Below, piece by piece: positions 34,560 through 47,547 of a stretch of DNA of 64,000 nt. Under the pieces are notes generated by a model, which searched no databases, had not been told where the DNA came from, and saw only the letters and a program-made list of their open reading frames with translations. Within the stretch, counting starts at the first letter, position 1, and the number at the start of each line of letters is the position of its first letter. The stretch is from Mucor racemosus (lineage: Eukaryota; Mucoromycota; Mucoromycetes; Mucorales; Mucoraceae), in contig JAPEHQ010000001.1 in the NCBI GenBank assembly GCA_027405735.1, forward strand, positions 2,294,001-2,358,000, in the 5' to 3' direction. A program made the translations under genes and the position numbers.

Positions 34560-35930
34560 CATTAACATATTTTGATAAATCAAAGATGTATCTTCGCTCT
34601 ATAGGACATTGATAATTCTCGGAAAATAGAAATACTGTACTACTAATACCAGAATATAAGTACACCGGCCAAATATTGACCAACAAGATTCCAAGATTGA
34701 CCCAATTCTGATTATAAAAAATTGAGCATCGAAATTGAAGTATTAATCTTTTATATTCACAAGATAGATCCAGCTTAAAGCTACTCTGAATTTTTTGTTT
34801 CAGTAAAAAATATTGATTTTTCGTCGAGATAATTAAAATAATAGTTTTTATCACGGCTTATAACCTATCATAACGGGGTTCCAAAATCGATATGATGAAA
34901 AAATGGACGAAAAATGAATCAAAAAACAAAATCGTTTAATGGCTCATGAACTACAAAGTAACTCGACCTAGCGTATTAGATAATTTTTGTACAGTTTTGA
35001 ATTCTGCATTCATTTGAATAAAAATTAGACAAATATTCCACATTAAATTGTGGGCAAAATGCAATTGAAATTTTGGAGGTTTTTTGAAGATACACATCAC
35101 TTTTTATAAGCATATTTGAAATATAATTAATTGAAATAATGTACAAAAAAATTATCTATCGATCGAGCTATTGCAAAATTTTCTACCTGCATTATTCGTA
35201 GAGGAAACAGCATTTTTGTCCAAATTTTTTTATGTTTCAGAATTTGGGATGAGGGTATACAAGGGGAAAATGGACGCTAGAAATGGAAGTACCTTTTTGT
35301 ACATATTTTTAAGGATATCTCCACGAAAAATCAATATTTTGAAAAACTCTAAATTGGGTCTAAGAGAGCTCAACAAGCTGAATGACATGAATGCAAAAAA
35401 AATGTTGCTCAATTTAACCAATATTTTGAAACTTACTATATAAATGCCCAAAAAAATAAAAAAAAAAATAAAAGTACTCAGAATTTTTTTATATTAATAT
35501 ATGTTATAGAGCGCTTTAAAACAAGTAAATTTTATTATTAAAAGTGGTAGTATAGCTTAATTTTTTCTGGAGATATAAAGCCTCAAAGTTTCCAATCCAT
35601 TAGCAGTGAAATACGCGTAAAAAATCTGAAACCTTAGCACTGAAAAATTAATACCAACTGCAAAAAATTGGATATTTTTGGATACTCATTTTTGAATTAA
35701 AGCTGAACATTTCAGGTACATTAGCATATAATTTTTTCTTGGTGTTATTTAGTGAAAAAAAAAGTAGAGCAGGGATGAAAAACGAGACCCAATTTTCAAT
35801 GAAAAAGCAGTGAATTTTACGCGTTTTTGAGTCTTTCGTGAGATATAAAATAAATTTAGGGATAGGTAGCATAATGCGACCAATTTATATGGATTTTGCG
35901 TTATCCAAGGTATATCCTAACAGTTGTTTG
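34560..35930 (+). repeat. Dispersed repeat R1, copy C
   Basis: Uninterrupted copy of R1. It matches copy B from GATGTATCTTCGCT near 34584 through to AGGTATATCCTAACAGT near 35910, and copy D at about 95 percent by eye across its shared part. It therefore best defines the minimum unit of roughly 1.35 kb. No terminal inverted repeat, duplication or conserved long frame is visible. Confidence 0.88.
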
Positions 35931-36605
35931 ATATGAGATTAGTTTAGAAATGAGGCACGCTCCGATTTTGAAGATTATTCAAACGCTGAAAAAAATTGAC
36001 TGGACAACGTTTTCTGGTAATCACTGTAGTGATTTTTATATGTAACGATGGCTTCTAATATCACATATATACAACTTTATACAAGTTTGCGGCTGATAAT
36101 GAATCTGTTATTCTCGTGTTTGATTATAGTACCAAGATATTATTGATTCAAAAAAATATGCCGAATTAGAAAGTTTTCGTAAAAAGTGTCAGGTTTGCCT
36201 CTTTTGATCAAAGTCAATAAAAAAAAAAAAAAACTGATTTATGCGGTTCATGTTAGAAAGCATGTCTCGTCCTGTCATAATCCTAAATAATTTATTGAAA
36301 AAATTTATCACACGACCCAATAATATGTACAAGTTTGCAGAACAGATATATATAAGAACCAAGATACATTACTAATCTATGCAATGCTTGAATGCATCAT
36401 AATTATATCTATCCGTGCAACATGAATAACGTGATCCAGGATCTCCTCAATGATCGTCAAGCCATAAACAACGTCTCACCAAAACGTAATGTACACCAAC
36501 ACACAAGAAACCTCGCCCAAAGAGTCACAACATAACTCGTTTAAAATTCTTTTCTTCCCTTCTTGTGTACATCTTTTTTTGCAAAAGGAAAACAAAAGCT
36601 AAATC
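35931..36605. other. Gap upstream of the DUF2009 gene
   Basis: AT-rich DNA with a poly-A tract near 36222-36234. It should contain the promoter of the following gene. Nothing else is recognised. Confidence 0.4.
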
Positions 36606-39054
36606 ATGGACAACTTGGTAGCTTCGGATAGTAACAAAACTATCTTTTGCGTAGAGTGCAATGATCAAGAAGTAAAGTAGTTTTTTTCTCTCTTTTTGCA
36701 GTGTGATCCATCTGACATTCTATTTTTTTTAAGGCTTCTGTCTTTTGTGAACAATGCGACGAAGATTTCTGCGAAGTTTGTCACGGTAAAAGAAAGACAA
36801 TTATGAAAACGAATTTAATCAGCTGACATGTATATACAGGCATGCTTCATCGCACTGGTACTCGTAAACTTCACACTGCAAAGAAATTAAATCCAACATA
36901 TGCTAGTGGTAAAGAGGATAAAGTAGATGATGCAAATGCAGCAACTTCAAATGGCATTGAGAAGGTATGTCTTGAGATATATATATCAATATAAATGACC
37001 GTAATTTATTCAATTGATTTGTGTTTAGAATGGAAAGGAAAAGGAAGATACGGTTATGAAACAGGCATTGATGGAAATGGATGGTACAATCATTAACAGT
37101 AGTGGCCCCACTTTTGGGGATTACATGACAAAAAGGTATATTTTGACAAAAAAATATGAATCTCGGCTGTAAACCGACTGATTATCTTTCTATAGGTCAA
37201 AGACAGTTCCATTACGACTTAATTTTGAGGAAAGACAATATTTAAGACTGTAAGATTACAAAGCAGCTACAAAAAGAAAAATGCAATTGACAGATTTCGT
37301 TATATAATAGGCTTGATGCTGCATTGAATGTATCAGAATATACAGATAAGATTGATATTATTTCATATTCCAACAAAGCAAAGAGAATCGTAGGACAAAT
37401 TAAAGATTTATGCGCTATCATTTCCGGTTTATTGGTTTCTGGAGATTACAAAACAGGAGCACAATTGTTTGCAAAGCACAATGTTCGTGATAATGAAGAT
37501 ATTTTTCAACGTATTTTTGAAGTTGGTAGACGGTAAGCATATTTACAAGTTTTATATCAATTGTGTTGGTTAATCTTATTATTATAAGTCATAAAATCAT
37601 GAATCCTGAAAAGATGAGATCTACATACGGTAAATTGATGCACATGTTGATGGATTCTGTTATTCCAGAAGTAGAAGGTTATTTGGGGTTTTCATGTGTC
37701 ATTCCAATCAAGACAGTATACGATTTTTTGAAAAGCCGTGAAAGTGTGGATATTTTGCATGATGACGATATTGTTTTAGCTACGAGAGAGATTTCTTCTG
37801 AAATGAAAACTCGCGAACAGATTGATGCCGAAGTACAACGTAAACAATATGCCATTCAGGCTATTTGCGAAAAGCATGCTAATGAGAGAATCGGTAAAGA
37901 AGATATTGAGCGTTGTTTATTATCAATGTCTGATAATAACGCCTTCTTAATGGCAAACAGGTGAGTAACAACCATTATATTATCTGCGAGATTAATTTTA
38001 TTAATTGTGATGATTTTTTTTTCCAGAGATCCCTGTGATAAAATGCTAAAGTATCTATCTAAATACTTTACACCCACAAAGCATGATCATGGTTATTCCT
38101 TGGCCATCTCAGCCGGTAGACATGGACATCGTTTAACACATTCTCATTCGACTCAATATACATATGTTCATCAATCAATTACATTATGGCGTGAAATTAT
38201 GAATGAAATGTTTTTACTTTGGAGCATGGCAGATGAAGATTTGATTTCACCGAGCGCTTATCGTTTGACAAATACAGGTCAAGGTTTACAGCGTATTCAA
38301 CCTTGTCCAAATGTTTCTAGAGTGATTCACAAGATTTTAAATCGTGCACATAAGAAATGTGGTTCATGGGTTGGCAGTAGCGTTGTTCATTTAGGTGATA
38401 AAAATGTACCAAATTCATTCATGTTTATTGATAAGGTATGTTTTTAAATAGAATATAATGAGAGTATGTGATTAACCCTTTTTTTTCTAACAATAGTATA
38501 ATCAAGTTTCTCGTATCTTGACACCTATTGTGAGTACATTGGATAAATTAGACACACTTCAAAATGACCCTGAAGTGGCAGATTATGTTACGAATGAATT
38601 TGGAGGAATTGAACAATGTAGAAAAGATATTTTATGTATGTTTTTTCTTAACCTAGAGGAAATCCCTTTGTACTGAGATTATCTAACCTTTCTATATAGA
38701 TGATTTATTTACACATGGTTTTGATGGATCTGGTGGTGATAATTATTTTGATGCTGGAAGTTGTATAGATGGCAGACTTACATCGGCTTGGAACTGTAAA
38801 GTTTAATTTTATAAGATGTTGGCAAGTTGTTTAACCTTTTTCTTTTCCTTTTTTTAATTTTAAGGGTGTTCAAGTATTGAGAAGAAAAAGTACTTTCCTA
38901 TCTTTCTAATGACGGTAAGTGCTTATTTGGTAGTAGGGGCTCTTTATATATATATATATATTTATATATATATTTAAAGGAGCAAATTTGTTTCATTGCA
39001 TGAATTTTTAAACTTTGTTTTCTTAGGGTTTTGTTGGATTTGATGGAACTGAAT

Positions 39055-39059
<5 letters not shown>
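36606..39059 (+). CDS. DUF2009 family protein with N-terminal B-box-like zinc finger
   Basis: Twelve exons (36606-36671, 36734-36785, 36840-36964, 37029-37135, 37196-37249, 37311-37532, 37589-37960, 38027-38435, 38497-38635, 38700-38795, 38865-38914, 39027-39059) give 574 residues with every junction in phase. Residues about 15-52 hold CVECNDQEASVFCEQC followed by CEVC and spaced His residues, a B-box-type zinc pattern. The remainder matches DUF2009, a conserved domain of fungi, plants and protists. Clear blocks are LDAALNVSEYTDKIDI, GSWVGSSVVHLGDKNVPN, FIDKYNQVSRILTPIV and the end CIDGRLTSAWNWCSSIEKKK. Its function is unknown. The stop codon is the first part of a 47-base poly-A tract. Confidence 0.9.

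Positions 39060-39104
<45 letters not shown>
39058..39104 (+). repeat. A47 homopolymer tract overlapping the DUF2009 stop codon
   Basis: Forty-seven consecutive A run from the second base of the TAA stop into the 3' flank. It is the longest homopolymer in the window. Assembly length may be imprecise. Confidence 0.85.
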
Positions 39105-39105
<1 letters not shown>

Positions 39106-41340
39106 AAAACAAAAAGTAAAAGGATGAGGAAGAAATTTTAATAGAATGGTAAAGGTGATAATGTAATAAATAACGTTTTTTTTTGCTTTTACATGTAAAT
39201 CAAGATCCTTGAAAATCTTGTAAAAAAAAAAAAAGAAGCTTCTTTTTAATATTTATTAAATTCGCGAAAGATTTCAATTAAAAAAAGTACAATAAAAAAA
39301 CTTTCTACATGCAAAGATATATAACATGGAAGATGCCGATCAATACATGGTTGAAATGACAATATGATAAAATGTTATGAGTATGATTCCAACAACTCGG
39401 CGCAATGTAACAGACCAAAACCTTCTCCTTTTATACACTGTACCACCTTTTTTTAACGATGAAGAGTAAAAAAAAAAAAAAAGGTATATACTGTTGTATG
39501 GAGTGATTTATTGCATTGCATTCTTATTGCATCAGGGTATTATCCACGCATCTTTTTTTTTTAAAAAAAAAAGTATACATTAGATAGAGTGGATTGTGTT
39601 CTTGATTGAAATTGATCACCATTAGTATAATACATAATAATATAATACTCCTTTTTCTTATGTAATTTTCTGTCGGTTTATTCAATTAAAAGAATAAACA
39701 AAACAAAACAACAAAATAATAATAATAATAATAAATAAGCATACTGTACACTTTATAACATGTTGAAATGTTAAAGGAGGTTTATGCACAATCTAGGAAA
39801 GCAAGAAGGGAGGGTCACGACGCTTTTGTTACTAAATGACAAAATCAACACTGATTTTACTCAAGTATTACAATTTAAATATTGAGCACATCTGAAAAAA
39901 CAAATAAACAAATAAATCGTGTGGTTAAACCTCAAGTTGATCAAAAGGGATTATTAACAAAATGTGCAATTTTAAGTTTTCTTTTTTCAGAATAAGCTAC
40001 ATGCAACTCCTTAATAAAATAGCCCTTCTATCTAAATATATTTATATAACACTAATCAGTAGGATGTATGGTTTTCATTTATTCAAAATGTCATAAAAAG
40101 TGTGCCGTATAAAACAAATTGAAGTGGAGCGATCAATCGTATCTCAAATGCTTTACTATTTTATACATGTAATATCATGTCAGGTACTCCTTTAATTTTC
40201 AGCCGCACATAACGTAAAACAACAACGATTTGTATGTATTTAGCTGCTTGATTCGTTTCAGAAAAGTAATTTGACCCTTTTACCTGGCCTTTGGGCCCGA
40301 ATTTAGCTAAAAGCTTTGTCAAAGAGTTTGCTTTTTATAGGTGTAAACCCCCTTTAATTATCACCAAGAGAAAACATACGATTCAATTCTTATTTTACCC
40401 CTATTAAAAGTAGCGTAGTAAGATGTTTATCTTTTTATATATTTATACATATATATATGACAATAACTTTATATTTAAAAAAGATTTTCATACATATGGC
40501 AACAGAAAAATCATAATTAAAAATGAAGCATTAACATATCAAAATATATTCTCTCTAATCAACTGAATTTGTTATTACAAAATAAAATTAATATTAATTC
40601 AAATATCAAAAGACACAACATGATAAATTTTTGTTTATATGGCCTGCTTCTAGAATAATCAAAATTTTCATGAATCATTTCAAAATAATAATGTATCATT
40701 CATGCAATATCCCAAGAATACACACATAAACATACATGTAAAGAACTTGCCCCTTTTTTTCGTATTTGACTAAAAAAGACATTTTGTACAAAATGTATGT
40801 ATATTGTCGTATACATTCGCATATTATCAAGCAGATTAAAATATGTATCAAGTTTTAAACATCATGTATCTGTGGCTATTTTCTTTTTAGTTTTTTGTCA
40901 ATAACATTTGTATATACAAGAGTAAAGAGAAAAAAAGGCTCCCCCCTTTTATATGTCTAATTTCTTCTTCTATATGTTTCTCTCCCTTTGTCCTTTTTTC
41001 CCCTTCTAATCGATTTATATATATAAAGGTTGTTTTTTAATGTATCACATAAAGTAACCCTTTATTTTTTTGTTTAATATTGTATATAAATACAACCGTA
41101 TAAAAATTACTTTTTGTATATGCTCTTTTGTCATATTAATCTTAAATAACAAAAATAAATAAACCAACTGTCTGTGTGTGTGTGTGTGGCAAATATAAAT
41201 ACATACACATAAATTATAAATTAGACACTAATAACATTAATAATAATAATAAAAAAAGATCAGCAAAACAAGGTATATCCACATCTATATAAAAACATAT
41301 ATTTCAACTCATATTTTTATACCAAATTAACGACAGAAAA
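39105..41340. other. Long gene-free stretch and promoter region of the CP2 factor gene
   Basis: Low-complexity AT-rich sequence with poly-A/poly-T tracts, (AAT)n near 39715-39733 and a TG repeat at 41171-41187. A pyrimidine-rich stretch with TATATATAAAGG lies near 40960-41030, and TATATAAA-type elements near 41284. These probably belong to the long 5' region of the CP2 gene. No coding region is supported. Confidence 0.45.
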
Positions 41341-41554
41341 ATGCTTAATGAAATGACTTCTTCAAGTGAACTATTTAAATTAAATTATTTTGATAGTCAA
41401 GGATGGAATCATCAACAACAAATGGATCCAACTACGACTATTCGAAATCCAATTAGTTACAATCTTGAAGAGAATCGTAATAAACATCATCTCCGTCACT
41501 TTAGTGCAAATGACAGACGTATCCGAAATTCTACATATTCACCATCTTCAACTG

Positions 41555-41585
<31 letters not shown>

Positions 41586-44270
41586 CTCTACTTCAACTGG
41601 CTCAATTTTTACTTATCAACAAGTACAAGCTCCTACAATGAATTCTTCTTCTTTGGCTTCATCAAATTATAATTTAATTTCACCCTCAACAATTGATTTT
41701 GACAAGCAATCACCACAACCAAGGTAATTCTATAATAAATATTGGGTGGCAATCATATATCACACTATTCCAATAAAAGGGGGAAGGAGAGGGGGGGATG
41801 GATATAATATTTATATATATAATTTAAATAGAAGGGGAATTAGGGTAAAATATTACAAAGAAAAAAAAAAAAAAAAGAAGGGGAAAAGAAGCGTTAACTA
41901 TCTATAAACATGAATAAACAAAAAAAGAAAAAAAGCGGGTAGGAGTGTAGGAGAAAAAGAAGAGAGAGAGAGAGAGAAAGAAAGAGAGAGAAAGAGAGGG
42001 GAAAGAGAGGAGGATGAGGGGGTCAAGAGATGATACAGTGTAAAATGTTTGTCTGGGCAGGAGAATCAGAGGGGACACATCTCTATACCTTTTTTCATGA
42101 AAGACGGGGGCGAAGAGAGAGAGAGAGAGGTGAGGTGACATCTATGAAATATACAAGTAAAGGGACCATTTTGTCATCTAAATTTAGAGCATTGATTTTA
42201 AATGAATAGCTGTATCTAATACTTTTTTTTTTCTTTCTACAGGAGACTTCGCTTTGAAATTGTACTTGAAGGTATGTGTTTATATATGTATAAGCATATA
42301 ATTATATACATGTTACTTATTCAAATAATAGCTGCAACTGCTGTAACACAAAAGGCTGAAGAATCTGCAATTACATATTTAAATCGTGGTCAAGTCTATG
42401 GCATTCAACTAAATGATAAACAAGGCTGTGATAAAGTCATAACAAGTACATTATCAATTGCATTTCATTCTTCATCTCATCGTAGAATAGCTGAAAGTTA
42501 TTGGAAATTTTGGATTGGTCAACAAAAGCAAACTGAAGCCCGTGCTATTGATATAGGTTAGTATATTTAGTGTATTTATGTCTTGATATTTATTAACAAA
42601 ATATCAGATGCGAGTCAATCTACTGGAATCACCAATTTGAATTTTCCAAATTTTGATAAAATTTCATTTGATTGGAATGGCAAATATGGTGCAAAGATTT
42701 ATGTCCGCTTCAAATGTCTATCAACAGATTTTTCAAGGATTAAAGGCGTCAAAGGAATACCGTTAAGAACTCAAATGGAAACCCATATTGCTGCAGATGT
42801 TGCTACTGGTGCACCTGAATTGGATGAAATTTGCTTTTGTAAAGTCAAACTATTCAGAGATAAAGGTGCTGAAAGAAAAAACAAGGATGATGCAAAGCAA
42901 ATATCAAAGCAATTGGAAAAAGTCTATGGTAAATTGATATATACCATTTTATTTACATCTTTACTAATCAGTTTAACACAGGAAAGGCAAATGAACAATC
43001 TCTGCCCTTGATGTATAATGTATCTTTGCCATATTCAATCTTTGGAGAAATCCCAACTTCACCAACATTAGACACATTTGAACATGCTGCAGACGATTCT
43101 GCTTTTTCAATGCAATTAAAAAAGGCAGTAAGATACCATACCCGTGTAATGACAGCCCCCAATCCATTATTTCATCGCAGTGCCAATACTTGTAAATTAC
43201 CATCACCTTTGGCAACTGTTGAAATGAAAGAAAATACTAATATATCTTCTCCTGTGGTTTCTAATTTTGCCGCCGCTGCAGCTGTACCTTCATCTCCATT
43301 AGATGCTACTCCTATACCAAGCAATTGCAGCAGCAGCTCTACTGTCACCGCCTTTGTCTCCAAGACAGAAGAAAATTACGACTTTTACAATTACCTAACA
43401 CAACAACAACAGGCGCTTACATCGATACCCAACATCAATACTAATAACCTATCACTTGAAACTGCTTCTATTTCTTCTCAACAACATTTACTTGATACCA
43501 ACTTTGAAGATTTAGGAACAACTTCATTTGACGAAGATTTACCTCCTTTAAGCGCAGACACATTATATACACCAAATACCATGCAAGAAACACCTATTGA
43601 CTATCAGGATCACCAGTTCCACCATACAATGACGACATTTGAAAAACCTTTCTATACTAACAATTTACTTACACCCGATTTGATAATGGATCCCCCTTCT
43701 TCAACTGGTAACACTACAACTGCTGCCTTTATTTCCAATCAACCAAATTTGTCTATTTCCACTGCAACTAGTCAACAAGAGACTCCTTTAATCACATCAG
43801 CAACACTAAATACTGCTTCAATTTACGATGTCTTCACTCCAGAAGAAATCCAGCAGCCTCCTGAATCTTGTTCAATAACACCTACACAAGATGAAAATGA
43901 TGGAACTACGGCATCACAAGAAAGTAATGCTTTACAACAAAAAGATTATTTCTGTGATATGGATACAACATCTTCTCATTTAACTCTTTTACAACAACAA
44001 TTGCAACTTCATAATGAAACTGCTAGTAGTATCATTCTCAATAGCAATGCATTATCAAGCATGTTGTTATTGTCTTCACCTCCATCACCTTATCAACAAC
44101 AACAACAACAACAACAAACTAGTGGTGGGATTATGAGAAAGAAATCTGTCTCTTCTATCAAAAAACAGCAAGAAAATGCAGATTATAATAGCGATTCTAG
44201 TACTAACAGTGGTAGTAGCCACCAATCTTCATCTAAAAAACGACGTTATTATACATCCTGCCCAATTTAA
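41341..44270 (+). CDS. Grainyhead/CP2 family transcription factor
   Basis: Five exons (41341-41723, 42243-42271, 42332-42556, 42608-42928, 42982-44270) give 748 residues. Residues 1-127 are Asn/Ser-rich with a poly-Ser run. The CP2 DNA-binding domain (about 128-330) starts RLRFEIVLEAATAVTQKAEE and includes YLNRGQVYGIQL, SYWKFWIGQQKQ, FDKISFDWNGKYGAKIYV, the hallmark CLSTDFSRIKGVKGIP and KLFRDKGAERKNKDD. The last 400 residues are Gln/Ser/Thr-rich with a CAA-coded Gln run and a basic end (SSKKRRYYTS). Members bind AACCGGTT-like sites as dimers. In fungi they affect cell wall and conidial separation. The first intron is 519 bases, far longer than the others, and purine-rich. Confidence 0.93.
41935..42000 (+). 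repeat. GA-rich microsatellite in intron 1 of the CP2 gene
   Basis: Imperfect GAGA/GAAA repeats in the long first intron, followed by a second GAGAGA block near 42115-42129. The surrounding 41780-42130 is almost pure purine on the plus strand. Confidence 0.85.
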
Positions 44271-44989
44271 CCCTTTTCTTTTTTTTTTCTTTTTTTTTTA
44301 TCCTTGAATATAAATAAATATACATACATATGTTGTAAATAAAATTTAAAAATAGTTACATAAATTGTAATTTGTGGTTATAATGTAGGATGTTGTGTAG
44401 ACCATGTACGGCGCGCAGGTCAGGTAATTACTGCTGCCCGCGATTTTTAAATTGTTGATTACGCCTCAACTAATTCATGCAGCTCATCATGATGGTACAG
44501 GAACTGGAATTTTAGTCTTGTTATTAAAATAGTAGCTTAGTTAGAAATCGATATATCTCACCTTTTTTTGTGAATAAATATAAAATAAAAAAATATAAGC
44601 GCATACCCAGAATGTTAAACAATAGCATCTTAATAGTTATTTGTATTAAACATAGGCCTTGAGCTATTATAAACTCTTTAGTTATCTGGTTTTTAAAATT
44701 TATTGTTAAGTTTGAGGTGTTTGACAAGATATATCTCGACGAACTAATAATTAATTTCAGTTTTACCTTTAATTAAACTCTATTTGTCTTGCAATTATCT
44801 ATAATATATCCAAGTTTCAAAAATCATTTATTTTTTTTTACTTTAACTACTGAGGTTTGCATTTATAGGCCGATAATCTATCTTGAAACCTTGATTTATC
44901 AATAACTCCATTAAAAATTTTAAAAAGTATTCAGTAGATAAGGATATCTACTATTTGTTGCATCATTAATTTCTGGTTATGTAATGAGG
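44271..44989. other. 3' flank of the CP2 gene
   Basis: Pyrimidine tract directly after the stop, AATAAA signals near 44312 and 44339, then AT-rich DNA. A GC-richer patch CCATGTACGGCGCGCAGGTC lies near 44402. No gene is seen. Confidence 0.4.
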
Positions 44990-46015
44990 CTATACATCCA
45001 ACAAGATATACCCTGCGTTTTTTATTTCAGTGAAAAATATCATATTGCAGCTTAAACATAGAATAACTGGGTTTCAAAATCAATTCGACAAAAGGATCGA
45101 AAAATAATGCAAAAAAACAGAATCTTCTGATGGCTCATGAATTGCAAAGTAAATTGAAATAGTGTACTAAGTAATTTTTGTAGATCCTTAAATTCTGCAT
45201 CGATTAAAATAATATTTAAACAAATGTTTTACATTAAATATTGCGTAAAATGCGATTGAAATTTTGAAGGTTTTTTGAAGATACACATCACTTTTTATAA
45301 ACATATTTAAAATATAATTAATTGAGGTAATGCGCAAAAAAATTATCTATCGATTGAGCTATTGCAAAATTTTTTACCTGCATTATTCGTAGAGGAAACA
45401 GCATTTTTGCCCAAATTTTTTTCTGTTTCAGACTTTGGGATGAGGGTATACAAGGGGAAAATGGACGCTAGAAATGGAGGTACCTTTTTGTACATATTTT
45501 TGAGGATATCTCCACGAAAAATCAATATTTTGAAAAAATCTAAATTGGGTCTGAGAGAGCTCAACGAGCTGGATGACATGAATGCAAAAAAAATGTTGCT
45601 CAATTTAACCAATATTTTGAAACTTACTATATAAATGCCCAAAAAAATAAAAATAAAATAAAAGTGCTCAGAATTTTTTTATATTAATATATGTTATAGA
45701 GCGCTTTAAAACAAGTAAATTTTATTATTAAAAGTGTTAGCATAGCTTAATTATTTCTAGAGATATGAAGCCTCAAAGTTTTCAATCCATTAGCAGTGAA
45801 ATACGCGTAAAAAATCTGAAACCTTAGCACTGAAAAATTAATAACAACTGCAAAAATTAGGATATTTTTGGATACTTGTTTTTAAATTAAAGCTGAACAT
45901 TTCAGGTACATTGGCATATAATTTTTTCTTGGTGTTATTTAGTGGAAAAAAAAGTAGAGCAGGAATGAAAAGCTGGACTCAGTTTTGAATGAAAAAGCTG
46001 CGGATTTTACCTGTT
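44990..46015 (+). repeat. Dispersed repeat R1, copy D
   Basis: Copy of R1 in the same orientation as copy C and closest to it. It keeps the core from TTTATTTCAGTGAAAAATAT near 45021 to GTGGAAAAAAAAGTAGAGC near 45942, and diverges after about 46015. The 90-residue frame at 45362-45634 matches the one in copy C but is not under coding constraint. Confidence 0.88.
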
Positions 46016-47480
46016 TTTGTAGCTCCAGTAAAAGTTGGTATGCTTAAAATTCCCTCAAAAATCTTCATGTAACATCACAGAAGAGAATCACAAACGAGAA
46101 AAATGGCTTGATAAGAATCAATTTTTTATCGTTATTCATACTGCAAGTGCCTAAGCTTAATTCGCTTTACAGAAAATGCCATTGTACGCCATTGCATGTA
46201 TAAAGATACAGACTCATTTTGTCACAAATATGCAATGCAATGTGCAGCAATTAAGAGAGAAAACAAGAATTTAAATACAAAGAATGAAAAGATGTACATA
46301 TTCTATTGCGACGAATTCATCTTTTGAAGATGATAAAGATCTTTATTTTGGCTTTAAAGTACGAGTTTCCATACAAAATGTCGATAATCATACGTTATCT
46401 CATTTTGACAAGTGACATGGGTAATATAAATAATATTGCATCTCTATGGTATTTAGATGGGGGCAATTTCTTGCAATGTCAGATATAACATAGCGATTTT
46501 TAAGGCGGTATGTATGGACAAATCTGTTTAAAAAAATTTTTTTTTAGTCATTCTAGATTGATCGAATAAGTTAAACATATATTTCTGATGTAATTCATAA
46601 ACAAATTTGACTAATTGGATATTTTAAATGCATTTATATGTTTAGACATATATGGGCCTATTTGAGAAATCTTGGGAAGATCAATCCAGGTTTTAGTATA
46701 ACACCAAGTGGTTCCTCAAAGTGGTGTTACACCAAGCACTATTACATAAAAAGGTAGAAAACGAATGAAAAAAGCCATGTTCTCACACCAACAAACATCA
46801 TTGTATGATAATGCTTGTTTATACATGTGCCAATATTTGACTTTTTGATGAGTATTTGATAAACATTCTATTGAATGATTCATGAATATATTGTTTGTTT
46901 GTTTTTACATAGATTTTCAAAAAAAAAAAAAAGTTAATTAAATGTTATATAACAATGTAGTGAAAGTATGTGTAAGAGTCAGAAGAAAAAGTAAAGCTAT
47001 CATCATAAAGATATGCATATGACCTTATATTTATACACAGATATCTGTCATTAAAGACTTATATTACAAGAAGTACTAAATAAAAAAGATAACAAAGCCA
47101 TGGAATGATATTCTTCATGACGCTAGTTTCCAAATTGAATAGAACTATTTTATGTCAACTTGTATTCCTATTAAGGTAATTCATTCATTCATACATATAG
47201 TTTGCATTGAAACAAAAAAAACCAAGAAAAACCAAGAAAATGACACGTGAGATGATATGGAATTTAGTGGGGGATTGTATACGTGAAAAAAAAAGAAGTG
47301 AGTATAAAGCAAATGCTATAGTATAGAGGAAAGCCACAGACTTTACAAAATATCAAGATCTTCATTTCATGTGAATATGCGCCTTTTGGTTTTTTTGACT
47401 GGGGGGAAAACTCCCCACAACTCTAAAAAGCGAAACAAGTTTTGTGCAACGAATTGTCATATCGTACAACATCAAGATCA
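46016..47480. other. Gene-free stretch upstream of the P450 gene
   Basis: No supported gene. An inverted pair TAACACCA/TGGTGTTA with a 15-base loop lies at 46699-46729. A GGGG-AAAACT-CCCC hairpin lies near 47402-47416, about 135 bases before the P450 start. Confidence 0.4.
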
Positions 47481-47490
47481 ATATAAAAAG
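47481..47490 (+). promoter_or_regulatory. TATA-like element of the P450 gene
   Basis: ATATAAAAAG lies about 60 bases before the ATG at 47548. It is followed by a T-rich stretch and ACACACAAACACA leader-like sequence. Confidence 0.5.
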
Positions 47491-47547
47491 TATTGTTTTA
47501 GCTCTAATTGATTTTTTTAAATCTTTCTTTCATTACACACAAACACA

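Noticed and set aside
35171..35443. 90-residue frame in R1 copy C (also 45362-45634, 16913-17257, 36-218) as a conserved small protein gene
   Set aside because: Its conservation follows repeat identity over more than one kilobase of non-coding flank, and substitutions between copies C and D are mostly amino-acid changing (about seven to three).
38948..38972. TA-repeat near the end of the DUF2009 gene as a regulatory or structured element
   Set aside because: It is a simple AT repeat inside the last intron, common in this genome.
46699..46729. TAACACCA/TGGTGTTA inverted pair as a mobile element end or operator
   Set aside because: Only a single eight-base inverted pair more than 800 bases upstream of the nearest gene, with no duplication or second copy.
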